Source: Vreelandella jeotgali Hwa (GTDB lineage Bacteria > Pseudomonadota > Gammaproteobacteria > Pseudomonadales > Halomonadaceae). Taken from it: a stretch of 64,000 bases of DNA. How positions within the stretch are numbered: position 1 is the stretch's first letter; the number at the start of each line of letters is the position of its first letter. This document shows positions 25,504-34,934 of this stretch, one piece after another. Location of the stretch: contig NZ_AMQY01000023.1 of assembly GCF_000334215.1 (NCBI RefSeq), forward strand, positions 370,494 to 434,493. The letters are read 5' to 3'. The translations under genes were made by a program, and so were the position numbers. The notes under the pieces are model-generated. The model was not told the DNA's origin. It saw nothing but the letters and a program-made list of their open reading frames with translations, and did no database searches.

Positions 25504-26297
25504 CCCTTGATGATATCGACATCGCCGAGCTCTACCGCCAGCACCTGGCCCAATGCGGGCGCCCACCCAAAACGCCTGCCGACTGGGACAAACGTGCGCA
25601 GAGGATGAGCAGCAAGCAACCTGGTGGCTACTACGCCAATACCCTGGCCTCGCGCATGAATCTTGAAGACTGCCACAGCGTACTCGACGTTGGCTGCGGC
25701 CCCGGCAGCATCGGGCTATTGCTGGCGCCCCGCCTGCAGCATGTCACCGGGTTGGACTACAGCCCCAAAATGCTGGAACAGATGATGGCCAGTGCGCATC
25801 GGCTGGGCCTGAATAATGTCACCCCGCTGCTGCGCGCCTGGGAAGACGACTGGCATGACGTGCCGGTGTGCGACATCGCCGTGGCCTCGCGCTCCGGTAT
25901 GGTGCCCGACCTTGCCGATGCGCTGGATAGGCTTAACGCCCACGCCCGCCAGCGGGTGTACATGACACAGCTCGTCGGCGGCCACTTTATTGACCCCGAG
26001 CTGGTCACCGCTCTGGGACGCACACCGCGTTCGCTGCCCGACCACCTGTACACCCTGGCGCTGCTTCATCAGCAGGGTATTGATGCCGAGCTGAGCTACA
26101 TCGATGTCCCCGGCCGTCTGGCGGGGAGTGAGGATTTTGACGATTTCGCCCGGCGAGTGGCCGGGTCACTCGGTGAGCTTGACGCCGATGAAACCGAGCG
26201 GCTGCGCCGCTGGTACAACGCCGACCACGAACGCGCCACCCGAGGTGGCGCTCCCATGCGCTGGGCGGTGGTCAGCTGGGTACCACCGTCTTCCTGA
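25500..26297 (+). CDS. Class I SAM-dependent methyltransferase
   Basis: 265 residues from a GTG start. Motif I is VLDVGCGPGSIGLLLAP, followed by VTGLDYSPKMLEQMMA, so S-adenosylmethionine binding is clear. The substrate-side features do not identify a target. Methyltransferases of this type recur beside modD in molybdenum operons, which suggests a linked but unknown role, perhaps on a metal-binding ligand or cofactor precursor. That idea is inference. It is translationally coupled to the small gene before it. Confidence 0.85.
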   Translation: MTLDDIDIAELYRQHLAQCGRPPKTPADWDKRAQRMSSKQPGGYYANTLASRMNLEDCHSVLDVGCGPGSIGLLLAPRLQHVTGLDYSPKMLEQMMASAHRLGLNNVTPLLRAWEDDWHDVPVCDIAVASRSGMVPDLADALDRLNAHARQRVYMTQLVGGHFIDPELVTALGRTPRSLPDHLYTLALLHQQGIDAELSYIDVPGRLAGSEDFDDFARRVAGSLGELDADETERLRRWYNADHERATRGGAPMRWAVVSWVPPSS

Positions 26298-26326
26298 CAC
26301 CCATTGATCTCTACGGGAGCTCCACC

Positions 26327-27100
26327 ATGTGTTGTAAAACCACGTGCTGCAAAGCCATGCGCCGCAAAGCAGTCTATCGCAAAACGATCTGCAGCTTCAT
26401 TTTCACCGGCATCCTGTTCAGCATGCCGGCCTTTGCCGACGACCTGCTGATTGCTGCCGGCGCAGGATACCGCCAGTTTGTCGAAGCGCTGACAAAAGAC
26501 TTCAAGGACCAAAACGACGTCAACGTCGAACGCACTTACGGCAACATGGGCCAGGTCGCGGCTCAGGTGAAGATGGGGACCGGCATTCAGCTTGTGGTCG
26601 GTGATCATCGCTATCTAAGCACCTCCGGCGTCAACTATATGGACTACCATACCGTGGGCGAAGGCAAGCTGGTGTTGGCATGGCGCGAAGGGTTGAAGCT
26701 GGCGTCACCCGACGCACTGCGCGACGCCGAGCGATTTGCCCGGATTGCCCTGCCGGATACCGAAAAGGCCGTTTATGGCCGTGCCGGAAGCGAGTATCTA
26801 CAGCGCAGTGGTCTCGATACGGCAATCGACGATGAGCGTTTATTGAAAGTCGGCACGGTGCCCCAGGCCACCACCTATGTGGCATCCGGCGATGTCGATG
26901 CCGGATTTATCAACCTCACCGACGCCAAAGCCAACGCCGAACGCCTGGGCGGCTATATGGTGCTGGACGATCACCATGAACCGATCCGCATTGTCGCTGC
27001 CACCACAGCCACACATAGCGAGGATAATGTGGTCAGGCGCTTTATTACCTATACGAAAAGCGACAAGGCACACGACATCGCGACAGCCCATGGCTTGTAA
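26327..27100 (+). CDS. Divergent molybdate-type periplasmic binding protein
   Basis: 257 residues. The signal peptide has an unusual extended N-terminus (see the repeat entry) before the hydrophobic core and a cleavage site near AFADD. The mature part has a ModA-like plan, with VERTYGNMGQVAAQVKMGTG in the ligand-loop region and IALPDTEKAVYGRAGSEYL, but differs strongly from the ModA at 38.3 kb. It probably binds molybdate, tungstate or a related oxyanion. The permease gene follows by 21 bases. GGGAG precedes the ATG; an internal ATG nine codons in is less well served. Confidence 0.8.
   Translation: MCCKTTCCKAMRRKAVYRKTICSFIFTGILFSMPAFADDLLIAAGAGYRQFVEALTKDFKDQNDVNVERTYGNMGQVAAQVKMGTGIQLVVGDHRYLSTSGVNYMDYHTVGEGKLVLAWREGLKLASPDALRDAERFARIALPDTEKAVYGRAGSEYLQRSGLDTAIDDERLLKVGTVPQATTYVASGDVDAGFINLTDAKANAERLGGYMVLDDHHEPIRIVAATTATHSEDNVVRRFITYTKSDKAHDIATAHGL
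26330..26388. repeat. Four tandem 15-base units inside a signal peptide
   Basis: Consecutive units encode CCKTT, CCKAM, RRKAV and YRKTI. The first two copies differ at only a few bases (TGTTGTAAAACCACG and TGCTGCAAAGCCATG), and the later ones drift. They lengthen the basic region of the binding protein signal peptide. Confidence 0.65.
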
Positions 27101-27121
27101 CAGCCCGAGAGTGCCAACACC

Positions 27122-27805
27122 ATGAGCGAGCTTTTGTTGTCATCGGATGTTCTCTTCACACTTGGCCTGACGCTACGTACCTCCGCCATCGCCGTTGTAT
27201 TACATCTGACGCTGGGCAGCGCCATTGCCTTCTATCTAGCGCGCCCGGGATGCCGGATGCGCTGGCTGGCCGACACATTGGTAACGCTGCCATTGATTTT
27301 CCCGCCTATCGCCACCGGCTTTTTACTGCTGTTGTTGTTGGGTCGGTTTTCCCCCATTGGCCATCAGCTGTCCGAGATGCTGGGTTTACACCTGGTATTC
27401 AGCGAAACGGGCATTGTGCTGGCCGCTTTTGTGGCTGGCCTGCCATTGATGGTCAAGCCTCTTCAATCGGCGCTTTCCAGCCAGCGCCTGGCCGAGCTAA
27501 AAGCGGCTTCCGCCACTCTGGGCGTAGGCCCGGGCATGACGCTGATACGTATAACCCTGCCGCTGGTCAAGGGGCCGCTACTGGTTGGAACCATGCTGGC
27601 CCTGGGGCGCAGTTTGGGTGAAGTCGGCATTACGCTGATGCTGGGCGGCAATATTACAGGGCGTACCAATACACTGTCGCTGGAAATCTACAATGCCGTT
27701 TTCAACAGCGATTATCAGCGCGCCATGTTGCTCTGTGCGGTGTTGGCTGTCATTTCACTGACACTTTTTACCGGCGTGCGTCGCTTTGGAGGTGCGACGC
27801 TATAG
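27122..27805 (+). CDS. Molybdate-type ABC permease (ModB family)
   Basis: 227 residues with five to six membrane helices. The cytoplasmic EAA-type loop is AELKAASATLGVGPGMTLIR, matching ModB/CysT-type permeases, and LGRSLGEVGITLMLGGNI follows. It partners the binding protein just upstream. No ATPase gene lies in this operon, so it may use ModC from the modABC locus about 12 kb away or another shared ATPase. The ATG follows the binding protein stop by 21 bases. Confidence 0.88.
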   Translation: MSELLLSSDVLFTLGLTLRTSAIAVVLHLTLGSAIAFYLARPGCRMRWLADTLVTLPLIFPPIATGFLLLLLLGRFSPIGHQLSEMLGLHLVFSETGIVLAAFVAGLPLMVKPLQSALSSQRLAELKAASATLGVGPGMTLIRITLPLVKGPLLVGTMLALGRSLGEVGITLMLGGNITGRTNTLSLEIYNAVFNSDYQRAMLLCAVLAVISLTLFTGVRRFGGATL

Positions 27806-27892
27806 CTTTTCTCGAGCTTGCCCGGCTCTCTCGAGTCGTCGACAATGTGTTCGGTCCATCATTCAGATGCCGACCCCGTGGGAGGGCCAAGC

Positions 27893-28273
27893 ATGACCAC
27901 CGCAAGGCAAGTGTTAATCCTGGTCGTCAGCGGACCGTCCACTCCGGCCCGCTGCGCCGCCCCCTTTCACATCGCTACGCTGCTGGCCTGCATGGATGCG
28001 GAGGTGACGCTCTATCTGACCGGCGAAGCTACCCGGCTGGCCCACCCCGGCGTAGCCGAGACGCTTTACGCAGAGCCCGACGGGGCGCCGGTCATCCATT
28101 TCATGCGCCAGGCCAAACAGGCCGGTGCCGGGCTATACCTATGCCGCAAGCCGCCGGCGCCTGGCAAAGCACCAGCGACGCCCGAGGCGCTGATCGGCGA
28201 AGTTGACGACTACGGCAGCGGCGGCGAGCTGGCGGCCATGATTCTGGAATACGATAAGGTGCTTTCCCTGTGA
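27893..28273 (+). CDS. DsrE-family protein
   Basis: 126 residues with an alternating alpha/beta DsrE/TusD-like fold. It starts with VLILVVSGPSTPARCAAPFH, then LLACMDAEVTLYLTGEA, and has a cysteine in AGLYLCRKP at about residue 85, the place where sulfur-carrier members of the family hold their active cysteine. It therefore could carry sulfane sulfur, but related proteins without that chemistry exist. GGAGG precedes the ATG. Its stop overlaps the start of the GcvH-like gene, so the two products are made together. Confidence 0.75.
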   Translation: MTTARQVLILVVSGPSTPARCAAPFHIATLLACMDAEVTLYLTGEATRLAHPGVAETLYAEPDGAPVIHFMRQAKQAGAGLYLCRKPPAPGKAPATPEALIGEVDDYGSGGELAAMILEYDKVLSL

Positions 28274-28737
28274 AACTGGATGGTTTGACGTTTCCCGACG
28301 ATCGCCTTTACGCCCCCGAGCATAAACTTTGGCTGCGCGAAGAGCCCGACGGCCTGATCACCCTGGGCCTGAGCGCCTACGGCGTGGCGCTTTACGGCGA
28401 TATTTTTGCCTTTACACCCAAGCGAATAGGCCTGCGCATTGAGGCCGACCGAAGCTTTGGCGTGGTGGAATTTGCCAAGGCAGCGGCGGCGGCCAAAAGC
28501 CCACTGGCGGGCACCGTGAGCGCGCACAATCCGCTGCTGGAGCAGCGCCCGGCGCTGATTCACCTCGATCCCTACGGCGAGGGCTGGATGATCCGCCTGA
28601 CGCCGGAAGACTGGCCCGCCGCCCGCGCTCAACTGCTGCGCAGCGACCCCGCCATATCCGCCTTCGAGCGGGAAGCCGAGCTCGACGGCTTTGATCCCGA
28701 CGACACCAGCGTGCAGGCATTCCGACGCCGGAACTGA
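28270..28737 (+). CDS. GcvH-like lipoyl-domain protein
   Basis: 155 residues from a GTG that overlaps the DsrE stop. The hammerhead fold is plain: YAPEHKLWLR near the start, LGLSAYGVALYGDIFAFTP, then VVEFAKAAAAAKSPLAGTV and DPYGEGWMIRL. Lys70 in EFAKA aligns with the lipoyl-lysine of glycine cleavage H protein, so the domain could be lipoylated. No gcvP or gcvT gene is near, which argues against a role in glycine cleavage. GcvH-like lipoate-binding proteins also serve in the sHdr sulfur-oxidation pathway together with DsrE-type carriers. The link here is to molybdenum and formate genes. Confidence 0.8.
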   Translation: MKLDGLTFPDDRLYAPEHKLWLREEPDGLITLGLSAYGVALYGDIFAFTPKRIGLRIEADRSFGVVEFAKAAAAAKSPLAGTVSAHNPLLEQRPALIHLDPYGEGWMIRLTPEDWPAARAQLLRSDPAISAFEREAELDGFDPDDTSVQAFRRRN

Positions 28738-28834
28738 GGTACTGCGACATACCGCTAGCGCTCACGCCGGGCGGCCGGTCCACCTAACGGGCAAACACAG
28801 GGACAAGAAAGGAAAAAATAGAACACACGGGAAG

Positions 28835-28930
28835 TGGCGGAAGGCAGTGGGAGTCGAACCCACCCGGGAGCGGCTGCCGCCCCCAACCGGATTTGAAGTC
28901 CGGCCGCACCACCGGATGCGATTGCCTTCC
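28835..28930 (-). tRNA. selC: tRNA-Sec (anticodon UCA)
   Basis: 96 bases including an encoded CCA. The eight-base-pair acceptor arms (GGAAGGCA and TGCCTTCC), the long variable arm and the anticodon loop CTTCAAA give the selenocysteine tRNA structure. The core closely follows E. coli selC. It lies 27 bases downstream of selB on the same strand, completing selA-selB-selC. It decodes the UGA in fdnG. Confidence 0.96.
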
Positions 28931-28957
28931 ACAAAAGGTTGGATATCAAAGGATATT

Positions 28958-30883
28958 TTAACGCGTCCCGAGACGATGCACCATGCTGCTTTCCTCGCGA
29001 ACGCGCCGCAGGTTACCAAACCGGCGTGTCACGCCGACATGATCGAGGTATTCCAGCAGCTGCACGCAGCGTTTACGGCCCAACCCGAGCTGATCGCGGA
29101 ACGCCACTACGCTCAAGCCCGCCTCGCTATCGGCCAGTGCCAAGGCTTCAGATGCCAGCGTTTCGACGGCAGCGGCGGGATAAAACAGGTCACGCACTAC
29201 CTGGTGCAGCTCGCCCATACGCGCCAGCTTGCACAACAGCGCGCGCACCCAAGCTTCGTCGATGTTCTCATCGCGCGCCAGATCGCGCACCCAGGGCGGA
29301 TTGCTGCCGCCCGCCTCGAGCCGTGGCCACAGCCGCGCCTTGAGCGCTTCCTCTTCGGCGCTCAAGCGTATCCGATGGCCTGGCAGGTGCAGCCAGGGGC
29401 CGGACGCTTGAATCGTGCCGCCCGCCAGCGCTTCCTCCACCAGCGCGGTGTACACCGCTGGCTCCAGATAGGCCAGACCAAAGCGGCGTAGCCGCGCCCG
29501 GTCCGCCCCCGGCTCGTCAGGCTGCTGCTGATGAAACGCTGCCAGCGCCTCGATCAACGCCACGCCCAGCGCCAGCCAGCACGCCTCGGAAAATAGCCGT
29601 TCGCCACGGCGAGTCGCCACCGAGCGGACTTCGTCGGGCAGCTCCCGGAGGGCTCCGGGGCGGTTGTACTGGCGCACCAGCGCATCAGGGTCAAGGCCGT
29701 TGCGGGCGGTTTTCAGCCGCTCAAGCAGCGTTCCTTCCAGACCGCCACTGGCCAACAGTTCAAGCTCGGTCAGCCGGGCCGAGGTGCGGCGACCTCGAGC
29801 GGGCGCCTGGGGGTCAAGCACGCGCCCGCCGCCCAGGGTAAACCAGGCCGACTGGTCGCGCAGCACCACGGCGTCGCCGTGCACCGCGTGGGTATGGCCT
29901 TCCAGCACCAGCTGAGCCGGCCCCTCCTCGCCCGGCGCCAGCGCCTTTCCCGCCAGCAGCGCCACCCGCCCCATCAGCCGCTGGGCGCCGAGGTGAACGT
30001 GCACCGGCGTCCAATGGGTAAGCGCTCGGGGCGCGTCGTCGAGCACGCGCAGCTGGATATCCAGCCGTTGGCTGGGGCCCTTCAACGCCTCGCCCACCAG
30101 CCAGCTGCCCCGGGGCACGTGTTCGGGCCGCAGGCGTTCGCCGGCAAGGTTGAGCGCGACGCGCTGTCCCGCCGTGGCCGTTTCCGCCGGGCGGTTCTGG
30201 GCGTGCAGGCCGCGCACTCGGAGCCTGCGTGCGCGGCCGTTTTCGTCTTCGCTCCAGAGGCTATCGCCGACGCTGGCGCGCCCGGCCAGCGCCGTGCCGG
30301 TAACGACCACGCCGGCGCCGGCTACGCTGAAAGAACGGTCCACGGAAAGCCGGAACTCGCCTTCATCACTGCGCGCGGCAATCTCTCGGGCCTGCCGGGA
30401 AAGCGCCTCGCGCAGCGCGTCAACGCCGTCGCCGGTATGGCTCGACAAGGCAAAGCACGGCGCTTCGGGGTGGCCGGTGGCGGCCAGCAGCCGGCGAACG
30501 TCGGTTTCGACGGCCTCGCTGCGGTCGGCGTCGACGCGATCGGTCTTGGTTAGCACGACCCACAGCCGCGCAATGCCCAGCAGCCCGAGAATGGCCAGGT
30601 GCTCGCGGGTTTGCGGCATCACGCCGTCGTCGGCGGCTATCACCAGCAGGGCGATATCCACACCTCCGGCGCCGGCCAGCATGTTGTGGACAAACTTTTC
30701 GTGCCCCGGCACGTCGATGAAGCCAAGCGTCGTGTCGGCGTCCAGGGTGGCGTAGCGGTAGCCGAGATCAATAGTCATGCCGCGCTCGCGCTCTTCCCGG
30801 CGGTGGTCGCCGTCGGCTCCGGTCAGCGCGGCAAGCAGCGCCGTCTTGCCGTGGTCAATGTGTCCGGCGGTGGCCACGATCAT
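28958..30883 (-). CDS. selB: SelB, selenocysteine-specific elongation factor
   Basis: 641 residues, the normal length. The GTPase begins with [19 protein letters not shown] and includes [25 protein letters not shown] and TKTD. Two beta-barrel domains follow, and the C-terminal third (about 370-641) holds the winged-helix domains that bind the SECIS hairpin. It brings Sec-tRNA to the ribosome at UGA codons. Its ATG overlaps the selA stop (ATGA), so the two are coupled. Confidence 0.97.
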   Translation of the reverse strand: MIVATAGHIDHGKTALLAALTGADGDHRREERERGMTIDLGYRYATLDADTTLGFIDVPGHEKFVHNMLAGAGGVDIALLVIAADDGVMPQTREHLAILGLLGIARLWVVLTKTDRVDADRSEAVETDVRRLLAATGHPEAPCFALSSHTGDGVDALREALSRQAREIAARSDEGEFRLSVDRSFSVAGAGVVVTGTALAGRASVGDSLWSEDENGRARRLRVRGLHAQNRPAETATAGQRVALNLAGERLRPEHVPRGSWLVGEALKGPSQRLDIQLRVLDDAPRALTHWTPVHVHLGAQRLMGRVALLAGKALAPGEEGPAQLVLEGHTHAVHGDAVVLRDQSAWFTLGGGRVLDPQAPARGRRTSARLTELELLASGGLEGTLLERLKTARNGLDPDALVRQYNRPGALRELPDEVRSVATRRGERLFSEACWLALGVALIEALAAFHQQQPDEPGADRARLRRFGLAYLEPAVYTALVEEALAGGTIQASGPWLHLPGHRIRLSAEEEALKARLWPRLEAGGSNPPWVRDLARDENIDEAWVRALLCKLARMGELHQVVRDLFYPAAAVETLASEALALADSEAGLSVVAFRDQLGLGRKRCVQLLEYLDHVGVTRRFGNLRRVREESSMVHRLGTR

Positions 30884-32319
30884 GAAGGTTCGACTCCCTG
30901 CCCGGCGGATTCACTGGTCGGCGGCGCGTCCAGCTGGCGAATCAACGCAGCTTCGTCATCCAGCTGGCGCAGATCCAGCCACAGCGCCCCGCTTTCGATG
31001 CGGCCGATGACCGGAATCGGCAGGCCGCGCAGCGACGTTGCCAGCGTCGCCAGCTTCCCGCCGACGTCGCGCCGAGGGCAGACAGGGGTCAGGCACAGCG
31101 CGGCGCCGGACAGCCGGGCTACCGGCTGAGCGCCGCTGCCGATCATGCCCCTGGCGTCGGTGACGTCGACCCGCCAGGCTTCCCCCAGCCAGCCAGCCAG
31201 CCGGGGCGCCAGGCGTTCGGCCTGGGCGCGGATCGTTTCCGCCGGTCGGGCGAGCAGCGCCAGCGTTGTCAGACGCTCGGCCAGCCGGTCGGGGTCGCGG
31301 TAAAGCCCGAGCACGGCTTCCAGAGCGGCGAGGGTCAGCTTGTCCACCCGCAGCGCGCGCTTGAGCGGGTGGCGTTTGAGGCGTTCGATCAAGTCGCGCC
31401 GTCCCACAATCACCCCGGCCTGGGGGCCGCCGAGCAACTTGTCGCCGCTGAAGGTCACCACGTCAGCGCCGGCAGTCAACGACTCCTGCACCAGCGGCTC
31501 CCGTGGCAGACCGTAATGCGACAGGTCGACCAGGCTGCCGCTGCCCAGATCTTCCACCAGCGGCACGCCGTGGGTCTGAGCCAGCTGCGCCAGCTCCTCG
31601 GTGGGGACGCTGCGAGTAAAGCCTTCGATGCGGTAGTTGCTGGGATGAACCCGGGCGATCAGCCCGGTCTGCTCACTCAGAGCATCGGCATAGTCCCGGG
31701 GATGGGTACGGTTGGTGGTGCCCACCTCGCACAGCGTGACGCCGGCCTGCGCCATGATATCGGGAATGCGGAAAGAGCCGCCGATTTCGACCAGCTCACC
31801 CCGGGAAATCACGCCTTCACGCCCGGCACCCAGCGCGCTGAGCGCGAGCAGCACCGCTGCGGCGTTGTTATTGACGACAGTGGCCGCTTCGGCGCCGGTA
31901 AGCTCGCATAAGAGCGGCTCGACCAGGCTGTCGCGGTCGCCGCGTTCACCGTCGGCGAGATCAAATTCGAGATTGGTCGGGTAACGTGCCGCCTGCACCA
32001 CCGCCTCGACGGCGGCGTCGGGAAGCAGCGCGCGACCCAGGTTGGTATGCAACACGGTACCGGTCAAATTGAACAGACGCTGTACCCGAGGCCGATGCTC
32101 CGCCTCAAGACGTGCCGCCAGGGCAGTCAACAGGGCCTCCGGCTCAACGGCCGACGCCTCAAGCCGCGCCCGGCGATACGTTTCGCTCAGCGCGGCAAGT
32201 TCGGCGCGTACGGCGGCGAGAAGAGCCCGCCGCCCATAGCACGCCTCCAGCGCGTCGGCCCCCGGCATGCTCAATACGCGCTCGACCGAAGGCGGGCGCA
32301 TGGCGGAGTCATCGCCCAT
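30880..32319 (-). CDS. selA: SelA, L-seryl-tRNA(Sec) selenium transferase
   Basis: 479 residues. The PLP lysine lies in [33 protein letters not shown] and [14 protein letters not shown] are strongly typical of bacterial SelA. It turns Ser-tRNA(Sec) into Sec-tRNA(Sec) with selenophosphate. AGGAGG is seven bases before the ATG and sits inside the end of fdhE, only two bases away, so selA is coupled to fdhE. The selenophosphate synthase gene selD is not in the window. Confidence 0.97.
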   Translation of the reverse strand: MGDDSAMRPPSVERVLSMPGADALEACYGRRALLAAVRAELAALSETYRRARLEASAVEPEALLTALAARLEAEHRPRVQRLFNLTGTVLHTNLGRALLPDAAVEAVVQAARYPTNLEFDLADGERGDRDSLVEPLLCELTGAEAATVVNNNAAAVLLALSALGAGREGVISRGELVEIGGSFRIPDIMAQAGVTLCEVGTTNRTHPRDYADALSEQTGLIARVHPSNYRIEGFTRSVPTEELAQLAQTHGVPLVEDLGSGSLVDLSHYGLPREPLVQESLTAGADVVTFSGDKLLGGPQAGVIVGRRDLIERLKRHPLKRALRVDKLTLAALEAVLGLYRDPDRLAERLTTLALLARPAETIRAQAERLAPRLAGWLGEAWRVDVTDARGMIGSGAQPVARLSGAALCLTPVCPRRDVGGKLATLATSLRGLPIPVIGRIESGALWLDLRQLDDEAALIRQLDAPPTSESAGQGVEPS

Positions 32320-32321
32320 GC

Positions 32322-33257
32322 CTACGCCTCCTGACCATCGCCGCCCGGGGCCAGCTGCAGGTTGGGCGCGATGCGATGATACCCCTGCGCATCCAGACGC
32401 ATATCCAGATCCAGGGTGGCCAAATCGGCGGTAAACGCCTCGCCAGCGGGCTCCTGTTCGAGATACAGCTGCTTGAGATAGGTCTCACACTCCGGGCAGG
32501 CTTCGGCCCTGACGCCTTGCGGGGTATCTTCAAAGTGCAGGTAGTCAAGCTCGCGGGTGCTCAGGCAATGGCTGCATTTCAGACGCACATAGTGCCACTC
32601 CGTCGAACACAGCGAGCACAGCAGATAGCGCACGCCGTCGATGGGCTGGCGGTGGCGGATAACCCCGGCCACCGGCAGCGAACCACAGCAGGGGCACAGC
32701 GTCTGATCTTCGCGCTCGCGGATACCACTGGCATCCACCTGGTCGAGCCAGACACGCCAGGCCAGCTGCAGCGCTGCGCCCAGAAATGGCGCCACTGCCG
32801 CCGGCAAATGATCAAAATGCCCACCCAAAAGTGCCCGGGCCCAATGCTGACGCGTCTCGCCGTCGGCATCGCACAGCGCAGCAAGCGCCTCGCTTACCGC
32901 ACCGGTGGGTGCCGACAGCTCGGCATCAAAGGCATCGAGCCAGGCATCCAGCAGTCTTTGCCAACCGTCCTGTTGTAACAGGCTATCTACCGCCAGCGGC
33001 GGCATGTCATGGCGGTACGCGGCGTTCAGGTCGCCCGCCGCGAGTGCTGGCATGTCAGGCGGGTTGTCCAGCACGCGCTGCTGGGCCCGGGCACTTATGG
33101 CCATCAGCGTTAAATAGCTGCCCATAACGTGGCCCTCGGCCAGGGCATCAAGACGTTCAGCGCGTTGGCGAAACAGGTCCGCCGGAGGCAGTTGAACAAA
33201 CGGCGGCGTCGTCGCCGAGGCTTCAATCTGCCCCGGCTCCAGAATGGGGGAAGACAC
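32322..33257 (-). CDS. fdhE: FdhE, formate dehydrogenase accessory protein
   Basis: 311 residues from a GTG start with GGAGGAG upstream. Four Cys-x-x-Cys pairs are visible in the second half (CPCC, CSLC, CSHC, CPEC), the rubredoxin-like iron-binding motifs of FdhE. The protein is a cytoplasmic factor needed for assembly or Tat-export readiness of respiratory formate dehydrogenase. It stands between fdnI and selA on one strand, with a long hairpin before it. Confidence 0.95.
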   Translation of the reverse strand: MSSPILEPGQIEASATTPPFVQLPPADLFRQRAERLDALAEGHVMGSYLTLMAISARAQQRVLDNPPDMPALAAGDLNAAYRHDMPPLAVDSLLQQDGWQRLLDAWLDAFDAELSAPTGAVSEALAALCDADGETRQHWARALLGGHFDHLPAAVAPFLGAALQLAWRVWLDQVDASGIREREDQTLCPCCGSLPVAGVIRHRQPIDGVRYLLCSLCSTEWHYVRLKCSHCLSTRELDYLHFEDTPQGVRAEACPECETYLKQLYLEQEPAGEAFTADLATLDLDMRLDAQGYHRIAPNLQLAPGGDGQEA

Positions 33258-33290
33258 GGACGCACTCCTCCTTCAGTCAGGAACGGAAAA

Positions 33291-33325
33291 GGCGCCAAGG
33301 GCCCTGAAAACGGGCCACTGGCGCC
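33291..33325 (-). terminator. Long hairpin between fdnI and fdhE
   Basis: An outer seven-pair stem (GGCGCCA/TGGCGCC) and an inner GGCCC/GGGCC stem around a TGAAAAC loop. On the minus strand it is followed by TTTTCC. It may partly end the fdn transcript and lower expression of fdhE-selA-selB. Confidence 0.6.
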
Positions 33326-33378
33326 TGTGTTGGATGCCGGAATGCGCGCACAGGACGCTCGATGCCGGCATTGATGGC

Positions 33379-34002
33379 TCAGTGCTCCTTTTCGCGTACT
33401 TCGTCATGCCAAAGCGGATGATGCTTGCGCGCCCAGGCGTGGCTGACCTTACCGTAAAGCATTGCCCCGACCGAGCCCTTGACCCAGATCGCCGCGTAGA
33501 TATGCACGATAATACTGGAGATCAGCACAAAGGCAGCAAAAGCGTGCAGCAGGCTGGCAAAACGGATAATGCCCACGGCAAAGGCACCGCTGAAGTATTC
33601 GCGCCAGATCACCAGACCGGTCAGCAGCAGTACCGCCATGCTGACTATCAGCGTCCAGAACAGAAGCTTCTGGCCGGCGTTGTATTTACCCACACGGGGC
33701 AGGTTGTCTTCCTGGTTGGTAACCACATCGCGCCATTGCGACAGCCACTGTCGGTCGTGCGTCTTGATTCGGTTACGCCCGGCAAAGCGCCAAGCCATCA
33801 GGGCAAACAGCACACCCATCGCCACACCGATAAAGGGGTGGAGAATCCGCGTCCAGGGCCCTCCGCCAAAAAGGTGGGAAAGCCAGAACAGCGCCGGGTG
33901 AAACAGCGCCAGCCCGGACAGCGCGGCAAGCACGAAAAGCAGGGCCACTGCCCAGTGATTCGAGCGCTCGCTGGCATTGTACCGCTGAATATCACCTTTC
34001 AT
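33379..34002 (-). CDS. fdnI: Formate dehydrogenase gamma subunit, cytochrome b556 (FdnI type)
   Basis: 207 residues with four membrane helices and family features: RYNASERSNHWAVALLFV at the start, an HPFIGVAMG helix, and FASLLHAFAAFVLISSIIVH near the end, whose histidines are candidate haem b ligands. It anchors the periplasmic alpha and beta subunits and passes electrons to quinone. The ATG with GAGGAGGG upstream is used; an earlier frame opening within fdnH is ignored. It starts one base after the fdnH stop. Confidence 0.95.
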   Translation of the reverse strand: MKGDIQRYNASERSNHWAVALLFVLAALSGLALFHPALFWLSHLFGGGPWTRILHPFIGVAMGVLFALMAWRFAGRNRIKTHDRQWLSQWRDVVTNQEDNLPRVGKYNAGQKLLFWTLIVSMAVLLLTGLVIWREYFSGAFAVGIIRFASLLHAFAAFVLISSIIVHIYAAIWVKGSVGAMLYGKVSHAWARKHHPLWHDEVREKEH

Positions 34003-34003
34003 C

Positions 34004-34933
34004 TCAGAGCCCTCCTCGGTCGGCGTCGTGACGCTCGGAAGCCGGCGGCATATCTCCGGCATCCGGGTTCACTTCACCGTCATCTTCTTCCGCCGTGCGG
34101 TTGGGCCCCACACGCACATAGTGGAAGAATCCGGCCAATGCCGTCGCGCCCATGGCCAGCATGGCCAGCGGCTTGGTCAGCCCCTTCCAGGCACCCACCA
34201 TCGGGCTGATACTCGGATCCTCGGGCAGACCGCTATACATCCCCGGCTTATCGGCGTGGTGCAGCACGTACATCACGTGGGTGCCGCCCACGCCGGCCGG
34301 ATCATACAGGCCGGCGTTGTCGAACCCACGCGACTGCAGGTCGGTAATGCGACCGTCGGCATGCTCCTTCATGTCGTCCTTGGTACCAAAGACGATGGCA
34401 CCAGTCGGACAGGTTTTTACACAGGCGGGCTCCAGCCCCACGCTTACCCGGTCGGAACAGAGGGTACATTTGTACGCCTTGTTATCCTTCTCGGAAATGC
34501 GCGGCACGTCGAACGGGCAGCCGGTGATGCAGTAACCGCAGCCGATGCAGTTATCCTGGTTGAAATCGACAATGCCGTTGGCGTACTGGATGATCGCGCC
34601 GGGGCTCGGGCATGCCTCCAGGCAACCCGGCTCGGCGCAGTGCATGCAGCCGTCCTTGCGGATCAGCCACTCCAGATCGCCCTCGTCGGTTTCATGCTCG
34701 GCAAAGCGCATCACCGTCCATGAGTTGGCCGACAGGTCGTCGGGGTTGTCGTACACCCCGACGGTGCTGCCGATCTCGTCGCGGACTTCGTTCCACTCCA
34801 TACACGCGACCTGGCAAGCCTTGCAGCCGATGCACAGCGAGGTATCGATGAGCTTGGCAACATCCTGCTGGTCGCGTACCGAGGGGCTGGGCGTGGTCGT
34901 GGCCGAGCGTGCGATTACGTCTTGAGTCGCCAT
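34004..34933 (-). CDS. fdnH: Formate dehydrogenase beta subunit, four 4Fe-4S clusters (FdnH type)
   Basis: 309 residues. Four cysteine groups begin at [41 protein letters not shown] and CTLCSDRV, giving four 4Fe-4S clusters. A single membrane helix lies near the C-terminus (about 250-272, [20 protein letters not shown]), as in FdnH. It relays electrons from the molybdenum site to the cytochrome b subunit. It has no signal peptide and would be exported with the alpha subunit by the Tat route. One base separates it from fdnG. Confidence 0.96.
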   Translation of the reverse strand: MATQDVIARSATTTPSPSVRDQQDVAKLIDTSLCIGCKACQVACMEWNEVRDEIGSTVGVYDNPDDLSANSWTVMRFAEHETDEGDLEWLIRKDGCMHCAEPGCLEACPSPGAIIQYANGIVDFNQDNCIGCGYCITGCPFDVPRISEKDNKAYKCTLCSDRVSVGLEPACVKTCPTGAIVFGTKDDMKEHADGRITDLQSRGFDNAGLYDPAGVGGTHVMYVLHHADKPGMYSGLPEDPSISPMVGAWKGLTKPLAMLAMGATALAGFFHYVRVGPNRTAEEDDGEVNPDAGDMPPASERHDADRGGL

Positions 34934-34934
34934 A

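Noticed and set aside
28270..28737. Glycine cleavage H protein (gcvH)
   Set aside because: It has the fold and the lipoyl-lysine, but no gcvP or gcvT is near and it is coupled to a DsrE-like gene in a molybdenum operon, so the name gcvH would mislead.
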